64,000 nt of DNA from Sphingomonas sp. S2M10 (GCF_012650175.1 NZ_JAAILI010000055.1:62001-126000), one strand, 5' to 3'; numbered from the stretch's first letter, positions 43,520 to 51,782 are shown. Program-made: numbers and translations. The notes: generated by a model from the letters alone, not told the origin.

Positions 43520-44547
43520 GGCCTCGATCCTGTGCTGGACGGGGAGGAAAGGAACGCGGCCTTAGCCGCCATCTGCGGAAGGATGCGCGGATCACGCCGC
43601 ACCAGGGCGATGTTGACGCGCACCGTGGCGCGGTTGCGATCGGCGGCGGGAACGATTGCCGAGACCGTCGCCGCGAAGCGCTCACCGGGCAGCGCGTCGA
43701 AGGTCAGCGCGACCGGCTGGCCGGGGCGGATCTTGCCGATATAGGCCTCGTTGACGTCGGCCTCGACGTGCAGGCTGTCCATGTCCACTAGGGTGACGAT
43801 GCCGGTCCGCGTGAACCCGCCGCCGGCCGAGATCGGCGACACCAGCTCGCCGACTTCGGCGTTCTTGTCGATCACCACGCCGGCAAAGGGCGCGCGGATG
43901 GCGAAGCGGCCCAGCGTCACCTCGGCCGCGCGCACCGCCGCGCCTGCGCCGGCCAGCGCAGCCTCGGCAGCGGCGACGCGCGCGCCCAGCATGCCGCTTT
44001 CCGCGGCGCTCGCCTCCAGCGACGCCCTGGTCGCGAAACCGCGGTCGCTCAGCGCCTGTTGCCGGGCGAGCGTCGCCGCCGCCTGCACGCGCTGGAACCG
44101 GAGGCCGGCGACTTGCTGGCGTGCCTCCGCCTGGGCGGCGCGGGCGCGTCCCAGCGCGGCGCGCGCATCGGCATCGTCGACATGCGCGATCACCTGCCCC
44201 GCGCGCACCCGGTCGCCCTCGCGCACCAGAATCTCGCGGATCTGGCCGGTAACCTGCGAGCCGATCGTGCCGCTGCGCTGGGGCACGACGAAGCCGGCGG
44301 CGACCAGCGCGGCTGCGGGGGCGGCGACCGGCGCCGCCTGCGCCGTTCCCGCCGCGATCACCGGCGCGGGCGCCACCGCGGTCTCGCGCGTCGCCACCAC
44401 GATCGCGGCGGCGGCCGCGACCAGGCCGATCCCGGCGCCGATCATGGCCCGACGCCGCGGGCGGACGGGATCGCCGGCCGGGGCCGCGCGCGGCGGCGCG
44501 GAATCGAGCTGCAGCGCGCGCAGCCGATCGATCACGGCGGCGGTCAC
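43516..44547 (-). CDS. HlyD/MacA-type periplasmic adaptor, 343 aa
   Basis: An N-terminal membrane anchor (MIGAGIGLVAAAAAIVVA, about residues 27-44) is followed by a lipoyl-like half (VREGDRVRAGQVIAHVDD), an alpha-helical hairpin (about 130-220) and the second lipoyl half (IRAPFAGVVIDKNAEVGE). The architecture is of membrane-fusion proteins that link an inner-membrane pump to an outer-membrane channel. The start is GTG at 44547 overlapping the upstream stop (GTGA). No TolC-type channel is nearby. Confidence 0.88.
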   Translation of the reverse strand: MTAAVIDRLRALQLDSAPPRAAPAGDPVRPRRRAMIGAGIGLVAAAAAIVVATRETAVAPAPVIAAGTAQAAPVAAPAAALVAAGFVVPQRSGTIGSQVTGQIREILVREGDRVRAGQVIAHVDDADARAALGRARAAQAEARQQVAGLRFQRVQAAATLARQQALSDRGFATRASLEASAAESGMLGARVAAAEAALAGAGAAVRAAEVTLGRFAIRAPFAGVVIDKNAEVGELVSPISAGGGFTRTGIVTLVDMDSLHVEADVNEAYIGKIRPGQPVALTFDALPGERFAATVSAIVPAADRNRATVRVNIALVRRDPRILPQMAAKAAFLSSPSSTGSRP

Positions 44548-45026
44548 TTGCCCTGCCCCTTGCGCGCGTAATGCGCGGAGACGCCCGCCCAGCACAGCCC
44601 GGCCAGCGCCGCCGGCAGCAGATGGAGCGCCGCCGTGCCGAGCCCGGCATGCGCGGCGAAGCTGCCCAGGGTGCCGTCGAAATAGTCCAGCGGCGCGATC
44701 ATCAGCACCGCCAGCGCCGACAGCAGGCTGGCCGCGGTCCCCCGCACGACCCGCCCGTCGGCGAGCCGCGGCAGGGCGAACAGCGCCAGCAGGAACAGCG
44801 CGCCGAACGCGATCTTGGCATAGGGCGGGATCAGGTCCGCGATGTGGAAGATCGCATTGGCGGCCGTGCGCAGATCCCCGCCCCCATCGGTCTGGTGCCA
44901 GCGCAGCGCTGCGCCCGAATAGGTAAAGGCGGACCAGCCGGCCACCCAGCCGATCAGCGTCGCCTTGTGCTGCGCCAGCACCGCCAGCGGGCCGGCCGCG
45001 CGGCGCGGCAAGAAGGATGGAGTCAT
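44544..45026 (-). CDS. Four-helix membrane protein of unknown function, 160 aa
   Basis: About four hydrophobic segments (around residues 22-40, 70-90, 100-120, 130-150). I do not recognise the family. It is coupled by 4-bp overlaps to the ABC exporter upstream and the HlyD adaptor downstream. In a peptide-export operon this could be an immunity or transport-accessory protein; this is inference from position only. Confidence 0.75.
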   Translation of the reverse strand: MTPSFLPRRAAGPLAVLAQHKATLIGWVAGWSAFTYSGAALRWHQTDGGGDLRTAANAIFHIADLIPPYAKIAFGALFLLALFALPRLADGRVVRGTAASLLSALAVLMIAPLDYFDGTLGSFAAHAGLGTAALHLLPAALAGLCWAGVSAHYARKGQGK

Positions 45027-46795
45027 GCGATCTTCTCCTGCGTGAACTGACGATGGGCAAAACGACGGTAGAGGCCGACGCCGGAAAGCAGGGCATCGGG
45101 CGTACCGCATTCGACGATCCGTCCGGCCTCCAGCGAGACGATCTGGTCCATCGTCTCCAGACCACTCATTCGGTGGGTGACGAGGATGCAGGTCCGCCCG
45201 CGCATCAGCATGTCGAGCCCCTGCAGGACGAGATGCGCATTCTCCTCATCGAGGCTCGAGGTGGCCTCGTCCAGCAGCAGGATCTCGGGGTCGCGCAGGA
45301 ACATGCGGGCGATCGCGATGCGCTGGCGCTCGCCCCCGGAAAGCAGCACGCCGCGCTCGCCGACCGGGGTGTTCAGCCCCTCCGGCAGTGCCGCGACGAA
45401 GCCCGCCGAGCGCGACAGGGCCAGCGCATCGGCGATCTGCTGCTCGCCCACCGGGCGATCGATGCCGTAGAGCAGATTGTCGCGGATGCTGCCCGACACC
45501 ATCGGCGTCGACTGGGCGACATAGCCGATCCGCGCGCGCCATTGGGCGAGCGGCAGCGCCGCGATGTCCTGCGCGCCGTAGCGGATGACGCCCCCGTCCG
45601 GCGCGTAGAAGCGCTCGATCAGCGCGAGCAGCGTCGACTTGCCCGACCCGCTCGGGCCGATCAGCGCGGTTCGGGTGCCGGGCGCGAAGGCGATCCGGTC
45701 GATCGCGAGCGTCGTGCCCGTGCCCTCCGCACCCGCGGCATAGGCGAAGCGGATGTCCTCGAGCGTCAGCGCCTGGGGCAGCCCCGGCACCGCCGCCATG
45801 CCGGCGCGATCGGCACCCTCGGCTTCCGCCGGCAGGTCCAGGACGTCGAGCAGCCGCGCCGATGCACCCCGCGCGGCCGACAGCCGCGAAACGAAGGCGG
45901 TCAGCTGCGCCAGCGGCCCGACCACCGTGAAGATGTAGAGCAGAAATGCTGTGAGCGTGCCCGACGACAGCGATCCCGCCGCCACCCGCATGCCGCCATA
46001 GGCGAGGATCGTCACCATCGCGAGGGTGACCGACAGGGTGACGATCGGGCTGAGCGCCGCTTCGATTCGGGCGGAGCGGCAGCCGAGCGCGAACAGCGAC
46101 GCGACGTCGGCGGCGATCGTGCGCTGCTCGCGCGCCTCCGCGCCGAACGTCTTCACCATGCGGATCTCCGCGAAAATCTGGGTCAGCCGCCCGCTCAGCC
46201 GCGCGGTCTCGTCCTGGGTGCGCGTGGTGATCCTCGCGGTGGTCAGCACCACCGGCAGCATGGCCAGGAACGCAAGCGCCACCGCGCCGAACAAGATGCC
46301 GGCAAGCCGCGCGTCCGTCGCGAACAGTACGACGGCCGCGCCGACCAGCAGCAGCGCGGCCGATGCCGCCGCCAGCCCCTCGCGCGAGACGATCTGGGCC
46401 ACCGCCTTGGTGTCGTTGACGACACGGCTGGTCACCGACCCGCTCGATGCGTCCTCGAAATAGCCGATCCGCGCGCGCACCAGCCGGTCCACCGTCGCCG
46501 CCTTGAGCGCCGCGTCCAGCGCGAGGCCCGCACGCGCCGTGAGGAAGCGCGCGACGGCCGAAGCGATCGCGGAAGCCAGGAGCACCAGCGCCAGCACCAG
46601 CGCAGGGCCCTGCCACGAAGCGTCACCGCTACCCGCGCGATCGACAATCGACCGCGTCAGCAGCGGAAAGCCCAGGCTGCCGGCGACCTCGACCAGGCTC
46701 AGCACGCCCGCCGCCGCCAGCGCGAGCCGGTCGAGCGGCACATGGCGCAGCACAGCCCGCAGGCCGGCGGGGGAAGCAGGCGCGGCCCCGCTCAC
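45023..46795 (-). CDS. Fused ABC exporter (membrane plus ATPase), 590 aa
   Basis: An N-terminal six-helix ABC exporter domain (about 20-320) is followed by the ATPase domain with Walker A GPSGSGKST, signature LSGGERQRIAIARMF and Walker B ILLLDEATSSLD. No C39 peptidase domain precedes the membrane part, so it would not cleave a double-glycine leader itself. Overlaps the cupin-like gene upstream and the membrane protein downstream. Confidence 0.93.
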   Translation of the reverse strand: MSGAAPASPAGLRAVLRHVPLDRLALAAAGVLSLVEVAGSLGFPLLTRSIVDRAGSGDASWQGPALVLALVLLASAIASAVARFLTARAGLALDAALKAATVDRLVRARIGYFEDASSGSVTSRVVNDTKAVAQIVSREGLAAASAALLLVGAAVVLFATDARLAGILFGAVALAFLAMLPVVLTTARITTRTQDETARLSGRLTQIFAEIRMVKTFGAEAREQRTIAADVASLFALGCRSARIEAALSPIVTLSVTLAMVTILAYGGMRVAAGSLSSGTLTAFLLYIFTVVGPLAQLTAFVSRLSAARGASARLLDVLDLPAEAEGADRAGMAAVPGLPQALTLEDIRFAYAAGAEGTGTTLAIDRIAFAPGTRTALIGPSGSGKSTLLALIERFYAPDGGVIRYGAQDIAALPLAQWRARIGYVAQSTPMVSGSIRDNLLYGIDRPVGEQQIADALALSRSAGFVAALPEGLNTPVGERGVLLSGGERQRIAIARMFLRDPEILLLDEATSSLDEENAHLVLQGLDMLMRGRTCILVTHRMSGLETMDQIVSLEAGRIVECGTPDALLSGVGLYRRFAHRQFTQEKIA

Positions 46796-47709
46796 GCGCG
46801 CAGGCTTTCGAGCCGGTCGATCTTGTGCTTCGCCCAGCCGGCGACCAGCGCGCTGTCGCTGCGGGTGCCGCGTTCGAACACCGCGATGGTCGAATCGAGA
46901 TCGGGCTGGGTGCCCGCCATTGCCTTCAGCGCCGAGAAGCGCACGCGCTCCGACAGATGCGAGCGCGCGGTTTCCTCGAGATAATCCGCCGCATCGCCAT
47001 CGCCCAGCTGCGCGATCATCGGCATCAGGCAGGCCATCGACATGCGGTTGATCATCGTGCCGACCAGATTGCGTTCGACGTCGAAGCTGTACTGGTCGAG
47101 CACGCCGCCGCGCACCGTCAGCTCCATGATGTTGAGGCTGATCGACATGCTTTCCGGCGGCAGCTGGTCGTGAATGTCGACACAGGCGCGGTACAGCATC
47201 ACCTTGCCTTCGTGCAGCGCGCTCTTCTCGACGAACTTCAGCGCGACCGGCTCGCCGGGATAACCCGCGGTCTGCTCGTAATCATAAGTGTAATAGTTGC
47301 TGCTGTAGCCAGGCCCGAAATAGCCCGAGGTCAGGAAGTTGAACGAATGATCGTGCGGGTGGTGGTAGAAGAACTGCTCCGGCCCGCTCGCCTTGAGAAT
47401 GTGATCCTGGGTCGCCGGCCAGAAATTGGCGCGCAGGAAGAAGGTCTGGAAGCGCCGGGTGGGCGCATAGAGCATGATGACCTGCGGGCCGTAGTTGTTG
47501 GTGCCGTTGCCGATCGAGGTCCGCTTCTTCAGCTCCTCGAGCGCCAAGTCGGACAGGAAGGTGCGGTTGTTGTTCAGCCGCTTGAGCATCGGCGCGACCG
47601 ACACCATCGCGTCATGATCGGACGTGTCGATATCGGCGTCGTGCAGATACTCGACCAGCTCGTCGAGTTCGATTGCGTCGCCCTGCGGGGCATCGATTAC
47701 CAGGGGCAT
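46792..47709 (-). CDS. Cupin-like / HEAT protein P1, 305 aa (candidate peptide-modifying protein)
   Basis: I do not recognise a named family. The middle holds conserved NYGPQVIML, FLRANFWPA and a His-rich block FYHHPHDHSFNFLT (H116, H119, H121), then GYFGPGYSSNYYTYDYE, and a later His in ACVDIHDQLP (H180). This looks like a metal-binding double-stranded beta-helix (cupin-type) fold. The last ~80 residues (HLSERVRFSALKAMAG) look like a HEAT repeat. All these blocks recur in the paralogue at 49816-50742. A GAGGAGAA ribosome-binding site precedes the ATG. It lies between its partner P2 and the exporter. Confidence 0.7.
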   Translation of the reverse strand: MPLVIDAPQGDAIELDELVEYLHDADIDTSDHDAMVSVAPMLKRLNNNRTFLSDLALEELKKRTSIGNGTNNYGPQVIMLYAPTRRFQTFFLRANFWPATQDHILKASGPEQFFYHHPHDHSFNFLTSGYFGPGYSSNYYTYDYEQTAGYPGEPVALKFVEKSALHEGKVMLYRACVDIHDQLPPESMSISLNIMELTVRGGVLDQYSFDVERNLVGTMINRMSMACLMPMIAQLGDGDAADYLEETARSHLSERVRFSALKAMAGTQPDLDSTIAVFERGTRSDSALVAGWAKHKIDRLESLRA

Positions 47710-47737
47710 GATGGTTCTCCTCGTGGTGGCCGCGCGC

Positions 47738-48721
47738 TCACTCCGCCGCCAGGGCGGGAGCGACGTCGCTCAGATGATCGATGGTCTTCCGCGCCGCGCG
47801 GCGCACCGCAGGATGCGGATCCTCGTCGCACATCCGCTCCAGGAGCGGCCAAGCGCGGTCCAGGTTGAGGCCAAGATATTCGCGCATCGCGTGCCAGCGG
47901 ACATAGTGCGAGGAGTGCGCGACGAGACGCTCCAGCTGCTCCCACGCGTCCTGCCGGCCGAACAGCCGCATCGCCGTCGCGAGCATCTGCAATCGGGTGG
48001 GCTCCTGCGCGGACGACGCAGCGCCCACGAGACGGCGGGTGTCGACATCGAATTCCAGCGCCATCGGCAGTCCGTGGCGATACATCTGGATCTGCAGCAC
48101 CAGCGCATGGGCGCCGACCTTCGAGGTATATTCGAACGCTTCGTCGGCGCCGAAATGGAAGGTGTCGCCTGGCCTGCAATCGAGGGACGTGCCCTCGCGA
48201 TAGGTCTTGCCGCTCATCGCCAGATCGTCCTCGTCGACGAACGAATCCATCTTCCAGGTCTGCAGCGTGAAGTCGCGGGCGCGATAGACCTTGAGGAAGG
48301 TGTGCTGCCCGCCGAAGGTCAGCGTCCGTCGATCGCCGGGCGTTCGCCGCTTCGCCATGTCGATCTCGAAGCCGTCCAGTCCCAGCAGCATCGCGCTGAA
48401 CTGGTCGGTCGACACCAGCACCATCCCGCCGAAGAACTCGCCGCTGATCGGCTGGAACGACGATCCGTAGAAGGGATTGCGCGCGGCGCAGGCCTGTTCC
48501 TCGGCGACGATCTTGCGGATGCGGTCTTCGGTGAAAAAGTCGCTGCACAGCGCGAACACCTCCTCGGGTGTCCTGTCGCGCTTGTCCTGCAGCGATCGCT
48601 TGAGATCGCCGAAGCCGAGCTCACGATTATAGTAGAGAACGCTGCGCTCATTGTCGTCGAGCAGCGCCTGGCGGAAGTCGGGGTGCTGCACCACCGACAT
48701 GATATCCTGAAGATTCTTCAT
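47738..48721 (-). CDS. HEAT/beta-barrel protein P2, 327 aa (partner of P1)
   Basis: The N-terminal half is helical (MKNLQDIMSVVQHPDFRQAL). A beta-rich centre includes CRPGDTFHFG and LPMALEFDVDTRRLVGAASS. The C-terminus has HEAT-like repeats, clearest in VRWHAMREYLGLNLDRAW and EDPHPAVRRAARKTI. The same C-terminal segment is found in the paralogue at 50730-51698. The family is unknown to me. It directly follows the three peptide genes, 14 bp after the third. Confidence 0.7.
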   Translation of the reverse strand: MKNLQDIMSVVQHPDFRQALLDDNERSVLYYNRELGFGDLKRSLQDKRDRTPEEVFALCSDFFTEDRIRKIVAEEQACAARNPFYGSSFQPISGEFFGGMVLVSTDQFSAMLLGLDGFEIDMAKRRTPGDRRTLTFGGQHTFLKVYRARDFTLQTWKMDSFVDEDDLAMSGKTYREGTSLDCRPGDTFHFGADEAFEYTSKVGAHALVLQIQMYRHGLPMALEFDVDTRRLVGAASSAQEPTRLQMLATAMRLFGRQDAWEQLERLVAHSSHYVRWHAMREYLGLNLDRAWPLLERMCDEDPHPAVRRAARKTIDHLSDVAPALAAE

Positions 48722-48735
48722 GATCGCCGCCTGAC

Positions 48736-48870
48736 CTAGATGGGGAGGGGGATGAGGATGACGAGGAACAGGCTGGTGCCCGGATCCACGAGGGTCGGCC
48801 GGATGCGGGGGCCGCTGGGGCCGGCGACGTCGAGATCGAGCGCCGGCAAGCTTTCAACCGAAAGGTTCAT
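48736..48870 (-). CDS. Candidate precursor peptide C, 44 aa
   Basis: The N-terminal half is MNLSVESLPALDLDVAGPSG; the SLPALDLDV block aligns with the LPxLELE motif of the two peptides upstream. The C-terminus is strongly hydrophobic (TSLFLVILIPLPI). A GGGGAG ribosome-binding site lies upstream. No Cys, Ser-rich or Thr-rich core is seen, so lanthionine chemistry is unlikely. It is between a stem-loop and P2. Confidence 0.65.
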   Translation of the reverse strand: MNLSVESLPALDLDVAGPSGPRIRPTLVDPGTSLFLVILIPLPI

Positions 48871-48895
48871 GGCGTGATACTCCCCTGTCGGTGAC

Positions 48896-48917
48896 GGGTG
48901 CGGCACCGGCCGCACCC
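48896..48917 (-). promoter_or_regulatory. Stem-loop between peptide genes B and C
   Basis: GGGTGCGGC (48896-48904), loop ACCG, GCCGCACCC (48909-48917): a perfect 9-bp stem starting 9 nt after the peptide B stop codon. It has no T-run, so partial termination or 3'-end protection of the upstream peptide mRNA is likely. Confidence 0.55.
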
Positions 48918-48926
48918 GCACCTGGT

Positions 48927-49061
48927 TCAGTTGGTGACGGCGATGACGATGCCGATCGCGATGCCCGCGATGATCTGCCCGGCGACGACCGGGGTGTGCT
49001 TCGACGAGTTCGGTGCGCCGACTTCGAGTTCGAGCGTCGGCAGGTTGTGCGTGCGTACCAT
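48927..49061 (-). CDS. Candidate precursor peptide B, 44 aa
   Basis: It begins MVRTHNLPTLELEVGAPNSS; the leader motif NLPTLELEVG is shared with peptide A (ALPSLELEAG). The C-terminal segment VVAGQIIAGIAIGIVIAVTN is a glycine-spaced hydrophobic helix like pore-forming bacteriocins. A strong AAAGGGGAAAG ribosome-binding site precedes the ATG. It starts 23 bp after peptide A ends. Confidence 0.7.
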   Translation of the reverse strand: MVRTHNLPTLELEVGAPNSSKHTPVVAGQIIAGIAIGIVIAVTN

Positions 49062-49084
49062 GGTCTTTCCCCTTTTCCTGGATG

Positions 49085-49216
49085 TCAGAAGATCGCGCCG
49101 ATGACCGAAGCGATGCCGGCGGTCAGGCTGCACAGCACTGCCTCGCCACGCTGCTCGACGAGCATCCCGGCTTCGAGTTCGAGCGAAGGAAGGGCACTGA
49201 CGTGATTGATGGTCAT
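49085..49216 (-). CDS. Candidate precursor peptide A, 43 aa
   Basis: It begins MTINHVSALPSLELEAGMLV. The leader block ALPSLELEAG is followed by a polar stretch (VEQRGEAV) and a hydrophobic end (LCSLTAGIASVIGAIF) with one Cys. AGIASVIGAI resembles AGIAIGIVIA of peptide B. A TGGAGAA site lies before the ATG. It is the first gene after the regulator. Confidence 0.7.
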   Translation of the reverse strand: MTINHVSALPSLELEAGMLVEQRGEAVLCSLTAGIASVIGAIF

Positions 49217-49238
49217 GTCGTTCTCCATTAGGTAAGAG

Positions 49239-49330
49239 ATAACTGCTTACATTTTGTCGATTTGCTTTCGACACTGGCAGTATTCTACGAGTATCTATTG
49301 GCGGTCAACTATCAGTAGGGGCAGTTATTC
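49239..49330 (-). promoter_or_regulatory. Promoter/operator region of the three-peptide operon
   Basis: This AT-rich stretch contains a repeated motif: ATAACTGC at 49239-49246 and, inverted, GCAGTATTC at 49278-49286 and GCAGTTATTC at 49321-49330 (the last inside the 3' end of the regulator gene). A possible -35 box TTGACC (minus strand, 49308-49303) is present, but its -10 partner is poor. The motif is a candidate operator for the winged-helix regulator. Confidence 0.4.
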
Positions 49331-49803
49331 TCAAATTGAGAGAACATGATTGCTTTCATTTTCGCCGAGCTGTCTGCCGAAACGGCGTCCACGCCAGAGA
49401 TTTGAAGAAAATACACTTCAAGAGCCGCTTTCATGTTCCTGCTGAGCGATATCCAGGTGCGGCGTCCGTCCTGCTCGTCCGCGACGCCTTCGAGGGCACC
49501 GGACGCAATCAGATTGGCGACGCAGCGCGCGCCCGTGCTGCGCGATACACCGGCGATGAACGCAACGTCGCAGATCGACACGCGAACGCCCTTGCGTTCC
49601 GACAGGTAGAGATCGAGCAGGATGTCCCAGTTCGGCTCGGCGAGGCGGATGCCGGTGAGCAGCCGGTGGCGAAGCGTTCGAGAGCGCACAATGTCGCCGG
49701 CAACCCGCCTGCAGACGTCCGCCCGCGCGGCCGCGTCAAGGCCGCCCTGCGGGATCGGCACGCTGATCGAAACATTGGTGGGTAGGGACAAGTCGACATG
49801 CAT
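49312..49803 (-). CDS. Winged-helix transcriptional regulator, 163 aa
   Basis: The core WDILLDLYLSERKGVRVSIC, VAFIAGVSRSTGARCVANLI and the wing DEQDGRRTWISLS fit a MarR-like winged helix, of the type common in sphingomonads. An AGGAGGG site lies upstream. The N-terminus MHVDLSLPTNVSISVPIP is an unusual beta-like extension. It lies between the two peptide/P2/P1 modules and likely controls one or both. Confidence 0.8.
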   Translation of the reverse strand: MHVDLSLPTNVSISVPIPQGGLDAAARADVCRRVAGDIVRSRTLRHRLLTGIRLAEPNWDILLDLYLSERKGVRVSICDVAFIAGVSRSTGARCVANLIASGALEGVADEQDGRRTWISLSRNMKAALEVYFLQISGVDAVSADSSAKMKAIMFSQFENNCPY

Positions 49804-49815
49804 GGGGACGCCCTC

Positions 49816-50742
49816 CTAATGCGCGGTCCGGGTGATCCAGTGTCTGCTGGCTTCGATGGCGGCGCACTGCCGGGCGGCCATGCGCGCCACGAACGGCGCG
49901 GTGCGGCGGGCGGCGCGGGCGAACAGCTCGATCCGCGCGTCGATCGAAGGGCAGGTGGAGGCGAGCGCGGTCAGCGCGGCGAACTGGATCCGTTCGCTGG
50001 GGTGATAGCCGGCATAGGCCTCGACCAGATCGCGGGCCTCCTCCCCGCCGATCTGGCTGCAGATCGCCAGCAGCGGCTCGATTGCGGTCTCGGTCAGATT
50101 GCCGGAGATGACACCGTTCGAAACGTCGAAGCCATATTGGTCGCGATAGCCGATATGCGGTGCTCGCTCCATGATGTTGAGCGACACGGACAGCGCGTCG
50201 GCGGGCAGTTGCGCGTGAATGTCGCGGTGCGCGCGGTACAGCAGCACCTTCCCCGGCGACAGCCGCGACCGTTCGACAAAGCGCAGGTCAACCGCATCGC
50301 CGACCGCGCCGACACAGGTGTCATAGTCGTACTCGTAATAGTCGCTCCAATAGCCCGGCCCCATGTAACCGACGGTCAGGAACGAGAAGTTATGGTCGTG
50401 CGGCTTGTGGTAGAAGAAGGCCTCCGGACCATTCTCCTGCAGAATGGGATCGCTCTCCGCGGGCCAGAAATTGGCGCGGAGAAGGAAATTGCCGCCGCCG
50501 TGCAGCATCACCACCTGCGGTCCATAGGCGTTATGCACGCTCTGGCCGCGGCAACGGTGCTTCAGCTCGCTCACGATGATGTCCGCCAGGAAATCCTGAT
50601 TGGCCGCCAGATTGGCAAGCGCCGGTCCGAACGACGCGAAGCAGGCCTCATCGCGCGCATCGAATCGTTCCGTTTCCAGGATCTCGACCAGATCACCGAG
50701 CCCGATCGCTTCGGGATTCGCGGCTTCGACTACGCGTGGCAT
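49816..50742 (-). CDS. Cupin-like / HEAT protein P1-II, 308 aa
   Basis: Paralogue of the 305-aa protein. All blocks are kept: AYGPQVVML, FLLRANFWPA, FYHKPHDHNFSFLT (H112, H115, H117), GYMGPGYWSDYYEYDY, HRDIHAQLP (H176), SVSLNIME and DQYGFDV. The C-terminus HPSERIQFAALTALAS is HEAT-like. Retention of all candidate metal ligands suggests it is functional. It overlaps its P2-type partner by 13 bp. Confidence 0.7.
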   Translation of the reverse strand: MPRVVEAANPEAIGLGDLVEILETERFDARDEACFASFGPALANLAANQDFLADIIVSELKHRCRGQSVHNAYGPQVVMLHGGGNFLLRANFWPAESDPILQENGPEAFFYHKPHDHNFSFLTVGYMGPGYWSDYYEYDYDTCVGAVGDAVDLRFVERSRLSPGKVLLYRAHRDIHAQLPADALSVSLNIMERAPHIGYRDQYGFDVSNGVISGNLTETAIEPLLAICSQIGGEEARDLVEAYAGYHPSERIQFAALTALASTCPSIDARIELFARAARRTAPFVARMAARQCAAIEASRHWITRTAH

Positions 50743-51698
50743 GGCGCTGCCCCCGCCGCTTGGCCGACCAGCATGGAAAGCGCGCTGCGTGCAGCACCGC
50801 GAATGTCCGGATGGGGGTCCACGAGCTCCATCGCGCGCAGCCGGTCCATCGCGCGATCGACATCCATGCCCAGCAACTCCCTGGCCGCATGCCAGCGCAG
50901 GTAGAAGGCGTCGTCATGGGTATAGCGCTCGAGAATGTCGGCGTCGCCGGCTCGGCCGCGCATGGAGAGGAAGGACAGCAGCATCTGGCTGCGCGACGCG
51001 CCGTCATTGGTGCTGCTCGCGCCCACTGCCAGCAAGGTCTGCGCGTCATATTCGACGAGCAGCGGCGCGCGGTCGACGCGAAGGTCTGCCTGCAACACCA
51101 TGATGTCGGACACCGCATGGTCGATCACATAGCTTTGCGTCCGTCCGTCGATCGTCAGGATCTCGCCGTCCTCGATCGCGTGATAGCCAGCGGGCGCACA
51201 GCGATGCGCCTCCGCCAAGCTGAACGCAGCATCCGACGGCGGCGCGGACCAGAGCTGGAGCAGCGCCCCGCCCCCCTTCAGGAATTTCTGCACCGATCGT
51301 CCGCCGGTGAAGACGATTACGCCCGGGCCGCGCCGATGCGCCTTCTTCGCGGCCAGCGCATCAATGGCGAGCACGTTGAGGGTGAGCGCAAGGCAATCGT
51401 GGCTGAAGACGACCAGCCCGCGCTGATGCTTGTTGCCGTTCACCACCAGCGGCGGATCGAAAAAGGGGTCGGCGGCAGCGGCCTGCGCCAATCGGGCAAC
51501 CCAGTGCTCCAGCCACGCCGTGTCGGCGAAGAGACGTTCTACCAGTGCGCCGATGGCCGCAGAGCTCCGCTCTGGCAGCGCCTCCAATGCGTCATGCAGG
51601 CGGGCCAGCACCGGCTGTTCGCGCCAGTGCAGCGCGGGCGGGGCGGGGCGACGATGTGATCCGGCAAGATACGCCTGAAGCTGTGGACGAGGAATCAT
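50730..51698 (-). CDS. HEAT protein P2-II, 322 aa
   Basis: The C-terminal part LRWHAARELLGMDVDRAM and VDPHPDIRGAARSAL aligns with P2 at 47738-48721; the beta-rich centre APLLVEYDAQTLLAVGASS aligns with LPMALEFDVDTRRLVGAASS. The N-terminus differs. Perfect GGAGGA ribosome-binding site before ATG at 51698; longer in-frame reading was rejected. Function is unknown. Confidence 0.7.
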   Translation of the reverse strand: MIPRPQLQAYLAGSHRRPAPPALHWREQPVLARLHDALEALPERSSAAIGALVERLFADTAWLEHWVARLAQAAAADPFFDPPLVVNGNKHQRGLVVFSHDCLALTLNVLAIDALAAKKAHRRGPGVIVFTGGRSVQKFLKGGGALLQLWSAPPSDAAFSLAEAHRCAPAGYHAIEDGEILTIDGRTQSYVIDHAVSDIMVLQADLRVDRAPLLVEYDAQTLLAVGASSTNDGASRSQMLLSFLSMRGRAGDADILERYTHDDAFYLRWHAARELLGMDVDRAMDRLRAMELVDPHPDIRGAARSALSMLVGQAAGAAPCHA

Positions 51699-51782
51699 GG
51701 GTCCTCCGGTACGAATGGCGCACGTCCTCCCGCACCGCAGCCTTCCGGCCGTGGCGGCAGTCGTACGACGATGGGGCGAAGT

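Noticed and set aside
45023..46795. Exporter as a bacteriocin-type C39 peptidase transporter
   Set aside because: The N-terminus goes straight into the membrane domain with no peptidase domain or catalytic Cys/His.
45017..46984. A 655-codon open frame on the plus strand
   Set aside because: Antisense to the ABC exporter; extremely Arg/Gln-rich, no domain.
46792..51698. P1/P2 as transposases or phage proteins
   Set aside because: No DDE, tyrosine or serine recombinase motifs, and no inverted repeats or target duplications around them.
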